This document shows, piece by piece, positions 33,519 through 45,925 of a stretch of DNA of 64,000 bases. The translations under genes and the position numbers were made by a program. Source of the stretch: Jackrogersella multiformis (lineage: Eukaryota > Ascomycota > Sordariomycetes > Xylariales > Hypoxylaceae); assembly GCA_902806575.1 (NCBI GenBank), contig CADCXD010000004.1, forward strand, positions 1,798,001 through 1,862,000. Direction: 5' to 3'. Each line of letters opens with the position of its first letter. Positions within the stretch are counted from its first letter, which is position 1. The notes beneath the pieces are model-generated. The model had not been told where the DNA came from, searched no databases, and saw only the letters and a list, made by a program, of their open reading frames with translations.

Positions 33519-35905
33519 ATGGCTTCCAACTCGGGAGATCCGTCCAAGGGCGGTGGCTTGGGAGAGAAGAAAGAGAAGGTAGACGCTCGAAAAGAGTCTG
33601 ATTACTCTGATGTGTCTCGTACCGAAATTGAGCACCGGTTAAGCAAAGAAAATATACTAGATGAAGGGGAGAGAAGCCGTCTAGAGGCTTCGGCTAAGCT
33701 AGCGAATCCCCTTGGCGGTCTCAGTCCAGAACAGTTAGGCCAGCGAGGAGAAGAGTTTTGCGCAAAGCATGGCCTCACCGACGAAGAAGATATTCGTGCT
33801 TTCCGACTCGGCGCTATGATCGCCGGTAATCTGAACAAGTACGATACCGTCGAAGGACTCACCGACCGCGAGAGGGTGGTGCTAGACAGAGAGATCACAC
33901 ACAAATGGTCAAACCCGAAAATGCTCTATGCCGTCGTCGCCATTTGTTCGCTCTGCGCTGCCGTCCAGGGCATGGATGAGACCGTCGTCAATGGCGCACA
34001 AGGCTTCTATAAAAGACAATTCGGCATCAATGATGCCGATTCTCAGAGAAGTAAGCTACTTATAGCAACACCGTAACTCGGTTCTCCTACATTATACTAA
34101 TTAGTACTTGCGGATAGATTCGTGGCTCCTGGGTCTAGTCAATGGTAAGTTCACCCTTGTCAGGCAATCCCGAAACATGAACTGATAAGTACTTCCTAGC
34201 TGCACCATACATCTGCTGTGCTTTTGTCGGTTGCTGGCTCACCGAACCGATGAACAAGGCCTTCGGCCGTCGCGGCACTGTCTTCATTTCTTGTACTATA
34301 TCAGCTTTGGCTTGCTTCTGGCAAGCCTTCACAAACACCTGGTGGCATATGTTTATTGCTCGGTTTGCTCTCGGGTTCGGTATTGGACCAAAGTCAGCTA
34401 CAACACGTAAGTCACTATCCCAATCTGAACCATGTGGATTCTTGATATTAACTCCCCATAGCTATGTTCGCTGCTGAGTGTTCCCCGCCGAAACTCAGGG
34501 GTGCTTTGGTCATGCAGTGGCAAATGTGGACGGCCTTCGGTATAATGCTAGGTTATGTAATGGACCTAGCCTTTTTTACCGTTCCAGACTTGTCCGGTAT
34601 AATCGGTCTTAACTGGCGTTTAATGATGGGTTCTGCTTTGATACCTGCTGTCCTCGTCTGCGCTATGGTGTACTTTACCCCTGAGGTTAGTTATATAGAC
34701 CTCGTAGAAACGATACGAAGTTGCTGATAAATACTAGTCACCTCGATGGCATCTTACTAAGAACAGACATTCGGACGCATACAAGGCCATCTGCCAGCTT
34801 CGGTACGAAAAGATTCAAGCCGCGCGTGACCTGTTTTACATGGACACTCTCCTCCAGATCGAGAAGGAGACCATGCAGATAGGTCAAAACATATTTAAAG
34901 AATTCTTTACCATTCGCCGAAATCGAAATGCGATGGTTGCTTCTCAAATTGTTATGTATATGCAACAATTTTGTGGGGTGAACAGTATTGCTTATTACTC
35001 AACTGAAATCGCACGTGTACCCTACATCTAGTCCTACAATTACCCCTGAATCATATACGCAAATAAGTAATTACTAACTCTTGTTGTCGCAGTTCATCCA
35101 AGGCGGGTTCTCTACTCAATCAGCCCTTACGGCATCGCTGGGTTTCGGTATTGTCAACTTCTTGTTCGCTCTTCCTGCTTTCTACACGATTGATACCTTC
35201 GGCCGACGAAATCTACTCCTTACTACTTTCCCCGTGAGCTTCAACCTCGTATCCAAAATTCTGCGAAATTAGCTAACATATTGGCATAGCTGATGGCCAT
35301 TTTCTTGTTTTTCACAGGCTTCAGTTTCTGGATCCCAGAGGATACCATTGCTCACATTGCTTGCATCGCCTTGGGTATCTACTTGTATGGTGTTGTCTAT
35401 TCTCCCGGTGAAGGGGTAAGAACATGTTCAGTATGGTTTATTAGTGATTTTTGGTGCTAACCGCCTTCCTCAGCCCGTTCCATTTACTTATAGTGCCGAA
35501 GCCTACCCGTTGTACATACGTCCAATCGGTATGTCGCTAGCAACGGCAACGACTTGGTTCTTCAACTCTGTCGTTTCCCTCACCTGGCCAGCCCTGACTC
35601 AAGCCTGGACCCCGCAAGGCGCATTTTCCTGGTACGCAGCGTGGAACGTCGCCGGCTTCTTCCTCGTGCTCTTTTTCGTCCCCGAGACTAAGGAGAAGAC
35701 GCTCGAGGAGCTCGACGCCGTCTTCAACGTCCCGCTCCGCAGCTTCATGCGGTACGGCCTGGCCCAGTTCTTTTACTTTTGGAGTCACTATGTCCTGCGC
35801 CGCAACGTCCCGGCGCCCAAGGTCCCGACCGTGGCCGATGAGGTCAAATACACGGAGCACCAGTTCTCTCGGGAGAAGACTCACGATGCGACAGCTCGCG
35901 TTTAA
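33519..35905 (+). CDS. MFS sugar/polyol transporter
   Basis: Twelve-helix plasma-membrane sugar transporter of the major facilitator superfamily with a long cytoplasmic N-terminus. Eight exons, 33519-34050, 34118-34144, 34200-34406, 34462-34685, 34738-35016, 35093-35233, 35290-35415 and 35474-35905, give 655 residues. Exon 2 is only 27 nt. Signature motifs include GMDETVVNGAQ in helix 1, the GRRG loop (NKAFGRRGT), PESPRW created by the exon 4/5 join, IDTFGRRNLLLT, and the C-terminal PETKEKTLEELD. PFTYSAEAYPLYIRPIGMSLATATTWFFN is the helix 10 region. The N-terminal 130 residues are hydrophilic. The donor of exon 5 is ambiguous: GT at 35017 inserts two residues (AR), while a GC donor at 35011 gives family-like spacing. 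The substrate is not predictable; the N-terminal extension occurs in fungal inositol/polyol-type carriers. Confidence 0.9.
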
Positions 35906-36700
35906 GCAGCTTGTGCCCGCGCGTGTCATAAAAGTTTTATTTGAACCTTTCTTGTTCACTTCTCTATTTTCCATTTGCAAGGTCGCTGCGCCAGGATAAA
36001 CGTCTCAGCTTATACTTAAACATTGCTAAATATGCTGGTTGGCGATATATAGTATTATTTGGAGGAATTGTATGACCGGTATATAAAAAACCCAAGATCT
36101 CAATCCTTAAATTTCATTCTCTCGTTTATAACTTACAGATACCCATTTGGAAATCTATTATAGCTAAGGATATAGTAGTGTATACGCTAGGTAGCAATCA
36201 ACTGTTTAGGATACGAATCGACATAATTCACAACAACCACAGCATATAAAACTATGCAAATCAGTTATCCAACTGTAAAAGAGCGGTGTTTAAGTGCTAC
36301 CATCCTTTATCGTCCGCGAGCCATTTAACTTTTGTCTCAGGAAGCCTCCCCGTAGGCAGACGATCGAACATTCAAGAAATATAAAACCAAAGAAAGGAAC
36401 TATCAACTAGAAAATTCTGATTCAATCTCCCCTGTCCCTCTTGATTATTAGATAGGAGGTAAGTTAGTAGTACTAATACATTCAACGAACGACTTTGAAA
36501 CCCCTACTCAGGTATCTGTTTGCTCCCCCTTTCCCCCCCTCCTTTCCTATTCTCCACTTTTATTAGACTACCCCTATTCGTTTGTTCACTAATACCTCCC
36601 CTCTCCTCCCCCGTTTCTTCTCTGTTTTTACTTCCTCTTAATTTTTAAACGCAACCCCCCTCCAAGACCCACGAGCTAAGCGAAACCAGACGCAAAAAGC
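35906..36700. other. Intergenic, convergent 3' regions
   Basis: The 795 bases between the transporter and the DUF7514 gene include a strong pyrimidine-rich tract at 36510-36625. No supported gene is present. Confidence 0.5.
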
Positions 36701-39276
36701 TCAATGCCCTGAATGATGCCGGTAGTGGTGTCCGCCTCCACCGGCCTTACTGCTGCTCCCCGACCGATGGCGGTGGGACGGCTGCGCCTTCAGCACTTCC
36801 TCCCACGTCGGGCCCCTGTCGTCGGCCACGGCCACGGCGGCGCTGCGCCGCCGCCGGTGGTGAGGCTGGTGGTGGTGATGGTGGTGGTACTTCTTCTCGC
36901 TCGTGTTCGTGAGAGCCGCTGGGGGGAGCGGGGTCGCGGATCCCCTCCTGCTCCCGGTGCTGTCTTGCCGCGCGTGCCGCTGGTGGCAAGCGTTCGCATT
37001 CGAATCCGCCGCGGATTGCGATGGCAGCGCGGATCCCGGCGCCGTCGGAGATGTAGTCGGGCTCGGGGCTCTGCTCGTCCCGAGACTGGCACTGTTGCCG
37101 CCCCCCCTGCCCGACCATGCCGTCATCGTCAACGGCCCCTCTCCCATCACGCCGCCGGCGCTCCGCCGTCTTCCCCCGTCGCTCCACGGAGTCGAAGCAG
37201 CATCGGCAGCGGCACCAGAACTCGCGCCGTACTCCCTGTGGTCCGACGCGGATGCCGGGAGGTACCCCGCGGGCTTGAAGTAGGTCGCCGACGCGCTGCT
37301 GCTGCTGACGTCCGGCGCCGAGGCCCGGTATGTCCTCAGCGGCGGACTTTGCGTGCGCCGGTATGTCGGCGTCCGAATGCCTGTGCCTGCGGGGGCGTAC
37401 GTCGATGCGCTACTACTGCTGCTAGGCGTGGCGGCGCTGGGATAGGTGCGCACGTATGCTGTGCGGGTGGTAGTACCACTACCACCACCACTACTATTAG
37501 TAGTAAGGGGACCTACCAGCGACGTCCTCGGCGACGAGGTAAAGCGGCCGGAAGATGGGTGGAGGTCGACCGAGCCCCGGTTTTGCCGTTCTCGAGCCGC
37601 GACCGTCGGCGCCGGCTCGTAGCTTTCGGGCTCTTCCGTGTAGCGGCTGCGGGGACGCTCGTGGTAGCTGTTGCGGATTTGATCTCGGGTTTGCGTGTCT
37701 GTGGCGGCGATGGGTGTAGGAGTAGGGGTAGGGGCAGAAGCAGTAGTTTCGTCTCCTATGGTCTGCAGCGCCCCGGCAGGCACGTACCGCCCGCGAGTCT
37801 TGCTCGTCTCTAGACTTGCTGGCAAGATGGGAACGTCTTGTCTTATATATGTCTTATCAGGCGGCGCATTAACCCTCGCCCCCGTGACTGAGCCTGAACC
37901 TCGTCTCTCGTCTCTCGGCGGCAGCGGCGGTGGCGGTGGCATTATAGCTAGTGGTGTCTTCGGACTAGACTGTCCTAGAAGTCTAAGGTCGTACATCAAG
38001 TCATCCAGGGCCGCAGCCAGGACTTTCTTAGACTTGGGGTCGGGTCTGACGGGGAATTGGCTGCGGAGGAGCTGCCTTGGCAGCTTCTCAGGCTGGCAGT
38101 CAGAAGGGGAGACATCAGCCACGAGCTGGACTTCCGTCACGATCTTGTCGAGGCGCCGGAATTCCTCGTCCGGGTGCGCAAGGATGCACGTAGTCAGATA
38201 CTGTGCGAATCCCACAGGCGTCAGGGCGGGGACTCGCGGCCGCGAGTAAGAGTCGAGCTGAACCAGGTGGTACTGGCAGTCCAAGTCGGTGAAGAAGTCG
38301 GCGATGCGGTCGTGCAGGTCTCTTGCTCTGGATCTGAAAATCTCTATGATATGCACCGGAATTAGTGTTTAGCTGGAGAGAACAGAAATGTCGCGCGCCG
38401 AATCGATGCTTACCTACAAACGAGTACACCTCCGGATCGACCCTGTATCTCGAGTAGAATACGCTCAGCTTCTCTGGTGTTATAACTAGATCACTGCTGC
38501 CAGGCGCCAAATCGTTGATCTGGGGTCGTACCTCGTATCAGCTTCGGCACATACACGCATCATTCGCCCTCATAAACCACATACAACATGCCTAGCCACC
38601 CCTCTAAGAAACTGACTGCTCTGGAAAGTTGGGTAGCCCTTTTCGTCGAATAGGGCGCCCCATTCTACCACCGGCACGACGTTGCTGCTCGGCCGTCTGG
38701 AAAGCGCAGGGCGTTTTGCAAAAGTGCGAGGGGGGCCGCGGTCGCTGAAACGGACCGTCGGCTTCGACGTATCTGCCCCTGCCGTACTCGTCGGGCTCAG
38801 CGGGGACCTGGGAGAGGAGAGCCAGGTCGGGACTTCGATCGAGGACGAGGTAGCCGACCCCGAGGTGCTTGAGAGCGGTTGCCCCCGGAGAGACTCGATG
38901 GCTTGGAGTGTCTTGCTTACTTTGAATACTTGGTGATAAGCTCTTGCATGTAACGGAAGGAGTTAATCTTACATTCATCCCTGACTACATTTCGGGCCTC
39001 ATTTACGATGTCGGCGGAGGATCCATTAGTACTAAGTCTCAGTTTAGGGGTAGAACCCTGTGCCAGAGTGCTCAAGTCTCGTTGGCTATCCGGCGTAGGC
39101 GAGCGGCCATTGGTTCTAGTAGGTGATCGATGACGGTCATTTTCTTCCGGGGCAGACTGAGATGAGCTATCCTCGGAATGTCCCGGGTTTGCTTCATGGA
39201 CGCCCAAAGCCTCCCAGTCGCTAGAATGGTGTTTCGGATGATCAACTGTATCATGTAAGGGCAGTCCTTCGGCCAT
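36701..39276 (-). CDS. DUF7514-domain protein with a long low-complexity tail
   Basis: Member of a fungal family of unknown function. Exons 39276-38973, 38928-38585, 38519-38414 and 38343-36701 give 798 residues. The domain spans VVEWGALFDEKGYPTFQSSQFLRGVARHV, INDLAPGSSDLVITPEKLSVFYSRY, VDPEVYSFV and EIFRSRARDLHDRIADFFTDLDCQYHLVQLDS, spread over exons 2-4, which validates the joins. The N-terminus is Ser/Thr/Pro-rich. About 450 C-terminal residues are disordered: Pro runs, Ser/Thr-rich segments, a polyhistidine run (KKYHHHHHHQPHHRRRR), a short ordered-looking motif (GPTWEEVLKAQ) and a Gly/His end. Intron 1 is only 44 nt and is the least certain join. The exon 2 donor is taken as GTATGT (38584) over a nearby GTTGTA. 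GC-rich exon 4 gives long shadow frames on the other strand. Confidence 0.8.
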
Positions 39277-40224
39277 CCTTGACTGAGAACTCAAGCAGCT
39301 CAACAAAAGCATACAATAGCCAAAATGCGTCAATGCGAAAACAACCAACAACATATAACAATATAAAATCCACAAGACGAAAGGATACTAAATAGATATG
39401 GTAGATACCGTAGACGTGAGTTGGTTATCTACAACTTCTTGATCCCAAAACCCTCCTCCCATCATGCGGGTGCTCACAGAAAGGGATTCTCGTCCTTGGC
39501 AGAAGCCGGGCGATAGAGTAACATGTCGCGTGGGGATCATCCCTACCCTTTAGGTATCGAGGTTCGGAAGAAAGCTATACACAACATTTGACCGGTGTAA
39601 CGCTGTCGGAAAGAACAAGGCTACGTTGTTCCATTGTACCCTTCCTGTTGAATATGTGCGGGGGGTCCTCGAGGGGCTGTTTGGAGGTGTTAGGGGTTTT
39701 CGGGGGCTTCTAATGTAGTTCAGTACAGGTTAGTTAAGGAACATCATTCACTATTATGTCGTCACTGTATCAAAAAGTTCATCACACTGATGTATACAGC
39801 AACGAACCAGTGTCACGACACTATAATGAGTAGAAAGGAGATCATTGGCATTGTTCATCGAGCTACCGGAAGAGGTATCTAATGAAATGAAAACGAATCA
39901 GAAAACTCGAAAACCGAAAGGCAATAGACATGTATGCTTCAATCGACTGTATGAGAACCGTGCAACGCAGTACTCCGATTCCTCCTACTCCTGCGGTCAT
40001 AGTCGTGGGGCATAAGAAAGTACAGAACTTAAGCCTGCGTTTGGCAACCGGAGAGGAAATCATCAAACGAAATAAATAACCGCCATAAAAACGAGGCGGA
40101 AGTAAAGGCAAAGAAAACATGTAAAGACTAGCGGAAAGATAACCCCTAGAGAGTACTCGTTGCATATGCTCTCGTTAAGAATCCGGGTAGAGAACTGAAG
40201 CCTCTCGGCGGAAACATGATGCTC
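39277..40224. other. Intergenic between the Stc1-domain gene and the DUF7514 gene
   Basis: These 948 bases lie between two minus-strand genes, so they hold the Stc1-gene 3' end and the DUF7514-gene promoter. No supported gene is present. Confidence 0.5.
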
Positions 40225-41585
40225 TTAAAAGTCAACCTCATCATCAGAGTCCCAATCTGGGTCATGGGTGTCTTCCATATCAGCTGGTTGGGCCGCGTAG
40301 GTTGGGGCTGCAAAGAAAACTTTGCGGGAGTCCTGTGGGAATTGTTAGCTTTATTTAACAAAGGCAAGGAATCGTGAAGGTCCTTACCGCTTTAGCCCAT
40401 TTGCTATTAGAAGCTGCCGCCGAGCGGCCGGTCCGGGTCTTGGGTGCCGCGGATACACTGTCGACCGACTTGTTGCCCAACATATCCGTTGCTGACTTCT
40501 TGCTGTTGGCACTCATACCCTCGCTGCTGCGAGGAGTGAATAGATTGGGGCGGTACAGACGCGAGCTCGATGATGCACCGGATGTAGCAAGTCCTGGGAG
40601 GTTGGGCTTACGAGCAGAGTTCATCTGAGATGCCGAGCCTCGCATGAAAATCAATTCCTCCTTCAGTACGCTGTGGTCGGTGAAGTTTGCCACAGAGCTG
40701 GCATCGGCAGTGCGCTAGGCATCGTTAGATATAATTCTCTATGACGGATAAGGGGTATTCATACTCTGTCAAGCACCATAGTACTGGGATTTGCAGACTC
40801 ATCGTCGGAGATAGTGATATCTTTGATCATTTCCATAGCGGACTTGATCAGAGAATAATCGACATCGCTAGAGTCGTCATTTCCACCAGTATCGTAGTGA
40901 TGCTGAATGGCTAGTGAACCTGCACTCAGTTGGCCTGAAGTAGTATGGGTGGTAGTAAGGGTCGTAGTCTGACCAACGGGAACATCGGGGACTTGATGTT
41001 GGGTTGTTGATACCTGCGCGAGTCTCTCATGAGGCAACACTTGGGCGCCTGGGGGTGCGCCGGGAATCTCTGAACCACCGAAATGAGTGATCCAAAAAGT
41101 GCAACCACTACACCACTATAATAACCGGTTAACAAAAGCCAAAATGTGAATGGGGCACTGAGACCTACAGGATTAGGTAGATTGCGTTGGTTCTTGCTGA
41201 AGCGGTCCTTGGACTTCCAAGCATTGCAAGGGCCTTTGCAGTGCATCTCATGGTTCGTCGGGTCTTGTTGCGCCTGGGTATGCTCCCTGCATACCAAACC
41301 GACATTCGCGGGGGTGACACCATCGTTGGCGTACTTCTTCTTCTGCTGCCATTTTCCAAGTTGGTTTCCGGAGAACTTGTCTGGCGTGAGCCATCGGCCG
41401 TCGGCAGCACACTTGAACCTATTCGGGATTTCAGCAAGATACAGTTTGGGATGTAAACAATTGAATACTTACGCCTGCGGGAGCGCAATGCGGTTGCTAG
41501 TTACATTGTTAGTACATAGGCGACAGATAAATGTATACCATCTAGTATAGAAATAGAAGACTTACTTCTTGTATCCGGGAGACAT
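40225..41585 (-). CDS. Stc1-domain protein (zinc-binding, linked to RNAi/heterochromatin in fission yeast)
   Basis: Six exons, 41585-41566, 41496-41473, 41418-41169, 41115-40765, 40714-40388 and 40332-40225, give 359 residues, and every phase matches. The first two exons are only 20 and 24 nt. Residues about 12-105 form an Stc1-type zinc domain: LPQAFKCAADGRWLTPDKFSGNQLGKWQ, ANVGLVCREHT, MHCKGPCNAWKSKDRFSKNQR and WCSGCTFWIT, with the last Cys pair supplied by exon 4. The rest is disordered (Thr/Gln-rich, then Ser-rich) and ends DPDWDSDDEVDF. In Schizosaccharomyces pombe, Stc1 bridges the RNAi effector RITS to the H3K9 methyltransferase complex; in filamentous fungi the domain occurs in several proteins of unknown role, so function here is inference. 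Automated prediction could easily miss the tiny first exons. Confidence 0.85.
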
Positions 41586-44131
41586 TTTGTCTTGTGGGAT
41601 GGGATGGTAACGTACTTCTAATTGAGATTAGAGAAGAATTTGGATCTGGTATTAGGTCTATTGTCAGCGAGACTTTGGATTGAAAATGTAAGAAGATGGG
41701 TTTGCGACGAAAAAGAAGAGCATAAAAAGTAGAAGAGCCTTGGAACCTTGGGCATATGTTGACATACCTCAACTTCCACAGTGCGAGAAATAATCAGAAT
41801 CCCAAGTATACCTGGCAACAGGTCAATGGACAAGAACAATGTGGTTGAGGAACAAAGTGGAAAATCTGGATTAAGGTTGATAAGAACTTTGGAAGTGGGA
41901 AGCAGAGGTGAAGATGAAGGTGAAGGTTTCTGAGATTCAGGATTCTGGGTGTGGTTAATGTGGTTAAAGGTTGGAAGGAAGGTGATTTCCTAGAAATCGC
42001 AAAGACCAAATGCTACCAAGGAAGGAAAGAAGGAAGGAAGAAAGGATTGAAAGGGAAATTGTGTAAACCACTCGATAGAGTTTTTTTATGTCTGGGGGAA
42101 GGAAAGACAGAATGAAGGTGCGATTTCGATCTATGAATGTCAATTAATACACTCAAGGTAGGTACTGACACTTGCTGAAGGGATTATAACCTTTAGGGCT
42201 GTCCCGACTGATCGGTATGGGGACAGTGCTCACCTTAGCGTTCTCTGAGTGGCAAAGGCGCAGTATGAAATGGCAGTGACGTTGAGTGAAGAGTCACAAG
42301 TGATGTCAGTCCAGCCCCGTTTTGATGACTTGGTCTGGTCGGTCGGTGATCCGATCTTTAAGAAAGGGCTGGTAGTGAAAGTGGAAGTGGAAGTAGAGGT
42401 GAAGGTGAAAGTGAAAATGAAAGTGAGAAAGGAATCAAGAGGAAGTTTTAGTCTTGCAATTTGAGAATAAACTTAAAAAGGAAGCCAGAATCGCAAGTCG
42501 ACTAATCAATTGTATTATGACTACCCCTTACCTAGTTAATCGACTTCGTCTAATTCCCAATGTTTAAGTAGGTAGCTACCTAGGTAGGTAGGTGACTCTT
42601 AAAATGAGATGATAACTGACGTATAAGCGGGTATCTAGGTAAACCTTAAGAATGACTTAACCTTATATACACCTAGATAGGTATCTATTTACCTAGAATA
42701 AACCGATGGTGTAACTTGGAAGTTGGTGCGTCTCTGGGCGCACATTTCTCGGTTACCTCCTATTACCAACCAGATCATTTCGGTTGAACACTGGATTAAG
42801 CGCATAGCATAGCTACCTCCTAGAGAATGATGCCGACTATAAAAGCCCACGTCAAGGGGTAAGCAAAACCCGGTGTTTCTGGCTCAAAGGACAGCTCTAT
42901 TTAGTAGGCAGCAGGTATGAGAAGACTATTAGTGATAGCTTGTTGACACTGTGACTGGCTCTAATCGTATACATCGAGAATCCCAAATACTAAACAATTA
43001 TCCTTAATTAAGCACTAATACTGGATTTTGATTCATATAATTACCTATATATGAATTCTCTTGTGGCTGAAAAAGGGGAAATTTCTTGATTCTTAATATA
43101 TGGTGGTGGTCGTTATTCATAAAAAGGGGTAGTTAGTAAAGTGCTCTGTAGCTTACATAATAAGGGGTTCCTAAATCATGCTTATGTAATAATCTTATCA
43201 GTAGTTATATGAGCCATAGAAATTAGTTTCTACCTACTGGTAAGCACCTAAGTAACCTACCTAGGTAGCTTAATAACTTCACTTCTATATCAATATCTAC
43301 TATATCCCTTTACCTACCGAGGTAGATTTCCACACGGCTTGACTGATTATATTTCAGCAAAGGAAATAAGCGGATTAAAAAGCTAGAAACCGTGGTCACG
43401 ATGTTGAATCTAGAACGACTACTTCCAACGGGCGTGCGGTCGCATTGGTAAAGAGTGTGGTAAAGTACCTAGGTAGGTCACATCTCAAGGACTCTTGTTA
43501 TGCCTCGCAATGGAAACAACGGGATATACATATGCATTATCCCGAGTTAGCTCCTAAGATTAAAATTACCATTGCTTGACGCCTTTCTTAACGAGATATT
43601 ATCGAACCAATACAGCCCTAGGTTATTCCCCAGATCCTTTGTCTACCCTAGCTTCCGCTAACATCAACAGAGTAATTACAACGGCCTGCTATCGGACTCC
43701 GGTCCGGTATGGTTAAGAGCTTTGGTGATTTTAAAATATAGCGGCTGAGCCCGCTCTCCAGCACTGAATCCAATCGATTGACGGAAGTCTTGCGGCTCGC
43801 TTGCGCCGTCACCACACTATTATCACTAGCCTAACGCCTGAGCTTCAGCTGAGTCCTAATTTTTCAAGCTAGACTTATATCGTGTGATTAAGGCGAGCCA
43901 TGCGTGGTTTTGCTGGCGTTCCCCTGAACCAACTCGCTAAGGTAGTCCACGTATTTTAGGTCTAGAGCTGGCTAATAAGGGTCGCATATGGCTGAAAAAC
44001 TGATGAGCCTCTTATATAAGGGCCGCGATGGTAACGTCTGTTACCAGCAACGATGAGACTGATTCCAGTCCAGTCTCTACTCGAATTTCATTCGTTTTGT
44101 TTACCACAGTCTTTCTCTTCTGTATAAAAAC
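41586..44131. other. Intergenic, 2.5 kb, repeat-rich
   Basis: No supported gene. The stretch contains GGTGAAG/GTGAAAG-type purine repeats near 41900-41930 and 42374-42427, ACCTAGGT palindromes at 42577-42593 and 43257-43270, and a GC-richer island around 43700-44000. A plus frame at 42249-42464 translates the hexanucleotide repeat (VEVEVEVKVKVK) and is not called. Confidence 0.5.
42374..42427 (+). repeat. Imperfect (GTGAAR)n hexanucleotide repeat
   Basis: About nine units drawn from GTGAAA, GTGGAA, GTAGAG and GTGAAG. The purine-rich strand is the plus strand. Confidence 0.85.
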
Positions 44132-45543
44132 ATGTCAGACTCTCCGTTCAATAACTATAGCCCGTCATGTGTTGTAAACCAGTGTTTGCAGCAAGTTGCT
44201 GGTTATATCGATAGGAATCCTCTCGCTCAGTACTCGGAATGCATATCTACGTTTGGAGCACCTATCATTTCAACTATGTATGTTGCTTAACCTTTCTATT
44301 GTAACCCTTATGAGAGAAGCCGAGTCGCTGACACTTTAAAAGAACTCCACCCGTAGATGTTATCTTGTCTACTCTCGTCGACACCATTTCATACACAGAC
44401 GTCGTGGTCTCTCTTAGCACGACGTTTTCAGTTTATGAGACAATTACTACTCTATACACGGACGTACCCGACACAACAACGGAGACCTCAACTACGACGA
44501 CAACTACAAGTACTGTCATAACTGCTCCGGCCGTCACTCCAGTAAAGCGCGTCAAAAAGCGTGGTGGCTGCAAGCCTAAGACATCGTCATCCTCGCTCGA
44601 TCTTAAGTCTTCATCCACTCATTCAACTACTCCGGGGAACTCATCATCAGTTTCAAACAGCTTGTCTTCGACGAGTTACCCGGCTACACCCACTGGCTCG
44701 TATTCAAGCAGCTATTCCTTTAACTCAAGTAGTTCCTCCGCTACTACTTATCCTGCAGCATCGGATAGCTCGTCAACAGTGCTAACAACGTCTTCGTCTA
44801 CTCCCGCCATTCCTATTGCCTCTTACTGCTCTAACCTGGTGGAGTACTCGTCCGCCTGCGCTTGTATCGATGCTGTTATCACAACCTCAATTGTGATGGC
44901 ACCAACACCAACTTCCATCTCTACAATTCTCAGCACCTCGAGCGTCAGCGTTCCCTCTCTGTCCGTGTCGGTCGTCACCGTTGTCGTGACCAGCGATGTC
45001 ACCGCGATCGTGACTTCGACCCAGACTGCTACGCAGACAACCGTCGACGTGCTCACCGAGACCGTTACGTCCACCTACACGCCGACGCAGTCGCCGCACC
45101 TCAAGATCACCAGCAGTAGTCCCGGATCTTCGAGGGTGGGAAGGTACGTCACGATGGGGTCCTGCAGCGGCGTTCAATGCCTACAATACGACTTTCAAAA
45201 CACGGGCGTGTCTATCGCCGGAAATTTCTTAATCAACGAAGCTGGGGTATGGTCCTTACGTGACCAGCCGCTGATGACGGCGTACGTGCGCGCGACGTCG
45301 GGTGGGCTACTGAGCACCATCTACTTCGAATCGTCCACGACCGCGATTAGCTCAAGCCACTCGGCTCTTACGTGCTCTGTGAGCGACGCGGGCGCCCTGA
45401 CCTGCCAGGCGACGTCGATTACCCCTGCCTACGATACCATTATCAGCTGTGGTGCCTGGCTTTACATGGTTCCTGCGGCCAGGGCTATTATTTATGCGAA
45501 CTCTAATGGATGTGTTACCCTCGGGCTGTCACTTTCTACCTAA
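44132..45543 (+). CDS. Ser/Thr-rich cell-surface-like protein
   Basis: Exons 44132-44277 and 44343-45543 give 448 residues. The join uses donor GTATGT and acceptor AAAAG (phase 2) and creates IISTITPPVDVILSTLVDTI. The N-terminal 50 residues carry three Cys (SCVVNQCLQQ...ECISTFG). Residues about 65-290 are a Ser/Thr stalk with TTTTTTS-like runs and repeated SxSVVTVVVTSDVTAIVTSTQTA blocks, typical of O-mannosylated fungal wall proteins. The C-terminal 140 residues form a Cys-containing globular part (MGSCSGVQCLQYDF...TCSVSDAGALTCQATSI...IISCGAWLY). No signal peptide is seen at the only plausible ATG, which is odd for a wall protein; either an upstream exon is missing or the gene is degraded at its 5' end. 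The family is not recognised. Confidence 0.65.
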
Positions 45544-45925
45544 TGAGTAGTATTCTAGTTCGTAATCTCAGGCGCCTTAACTTCATAGCCTTTGGGGGGA
45601 TTCGCATCGTATAGGTTAAGAATGACTTAAGTTAAAGCAATACTTAATTATCTTGGCTTGTACATAATAATAATATTAATTCACTTTATAATGTATTTAA
45701 ACTAAGACCTAGAAGTCCTTATAAGGATCTTGTAAACTATAGGGGACTTATGAACTAAATTACTTCAGATACGAAATCTCGCTATCTACTACAACCTGAA
45801 CCAGCCTAAACAGGTATAATACTCACTGCCTAGGTAATTTATGATTACGAATTACCTGAAGCCTCTAGACTTGGTCCACCTCTGTACGGCGCATTATCCT
45901 TATTTGTGATGGCCGTCCTCTCATC
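45544..45925. other. AT-rich intergenic
   Basis: The 382 bases between the Ser/Thr-rich gene and the aquaporin remnant are AT-rich with no signal. Confidence 0.5.

Noticed and set aside
36713..37813. 366-codon plus-strand frame
   Set aside because: Arg/Pro/Ala-rich shadow of the GC-rich last exon of the DUF7514 gene.
42249..42464. Short frame encoding VEVEVKVKVK
   Set aside because: Translation of a hexanucleotide repeat, with no other coding evidence.
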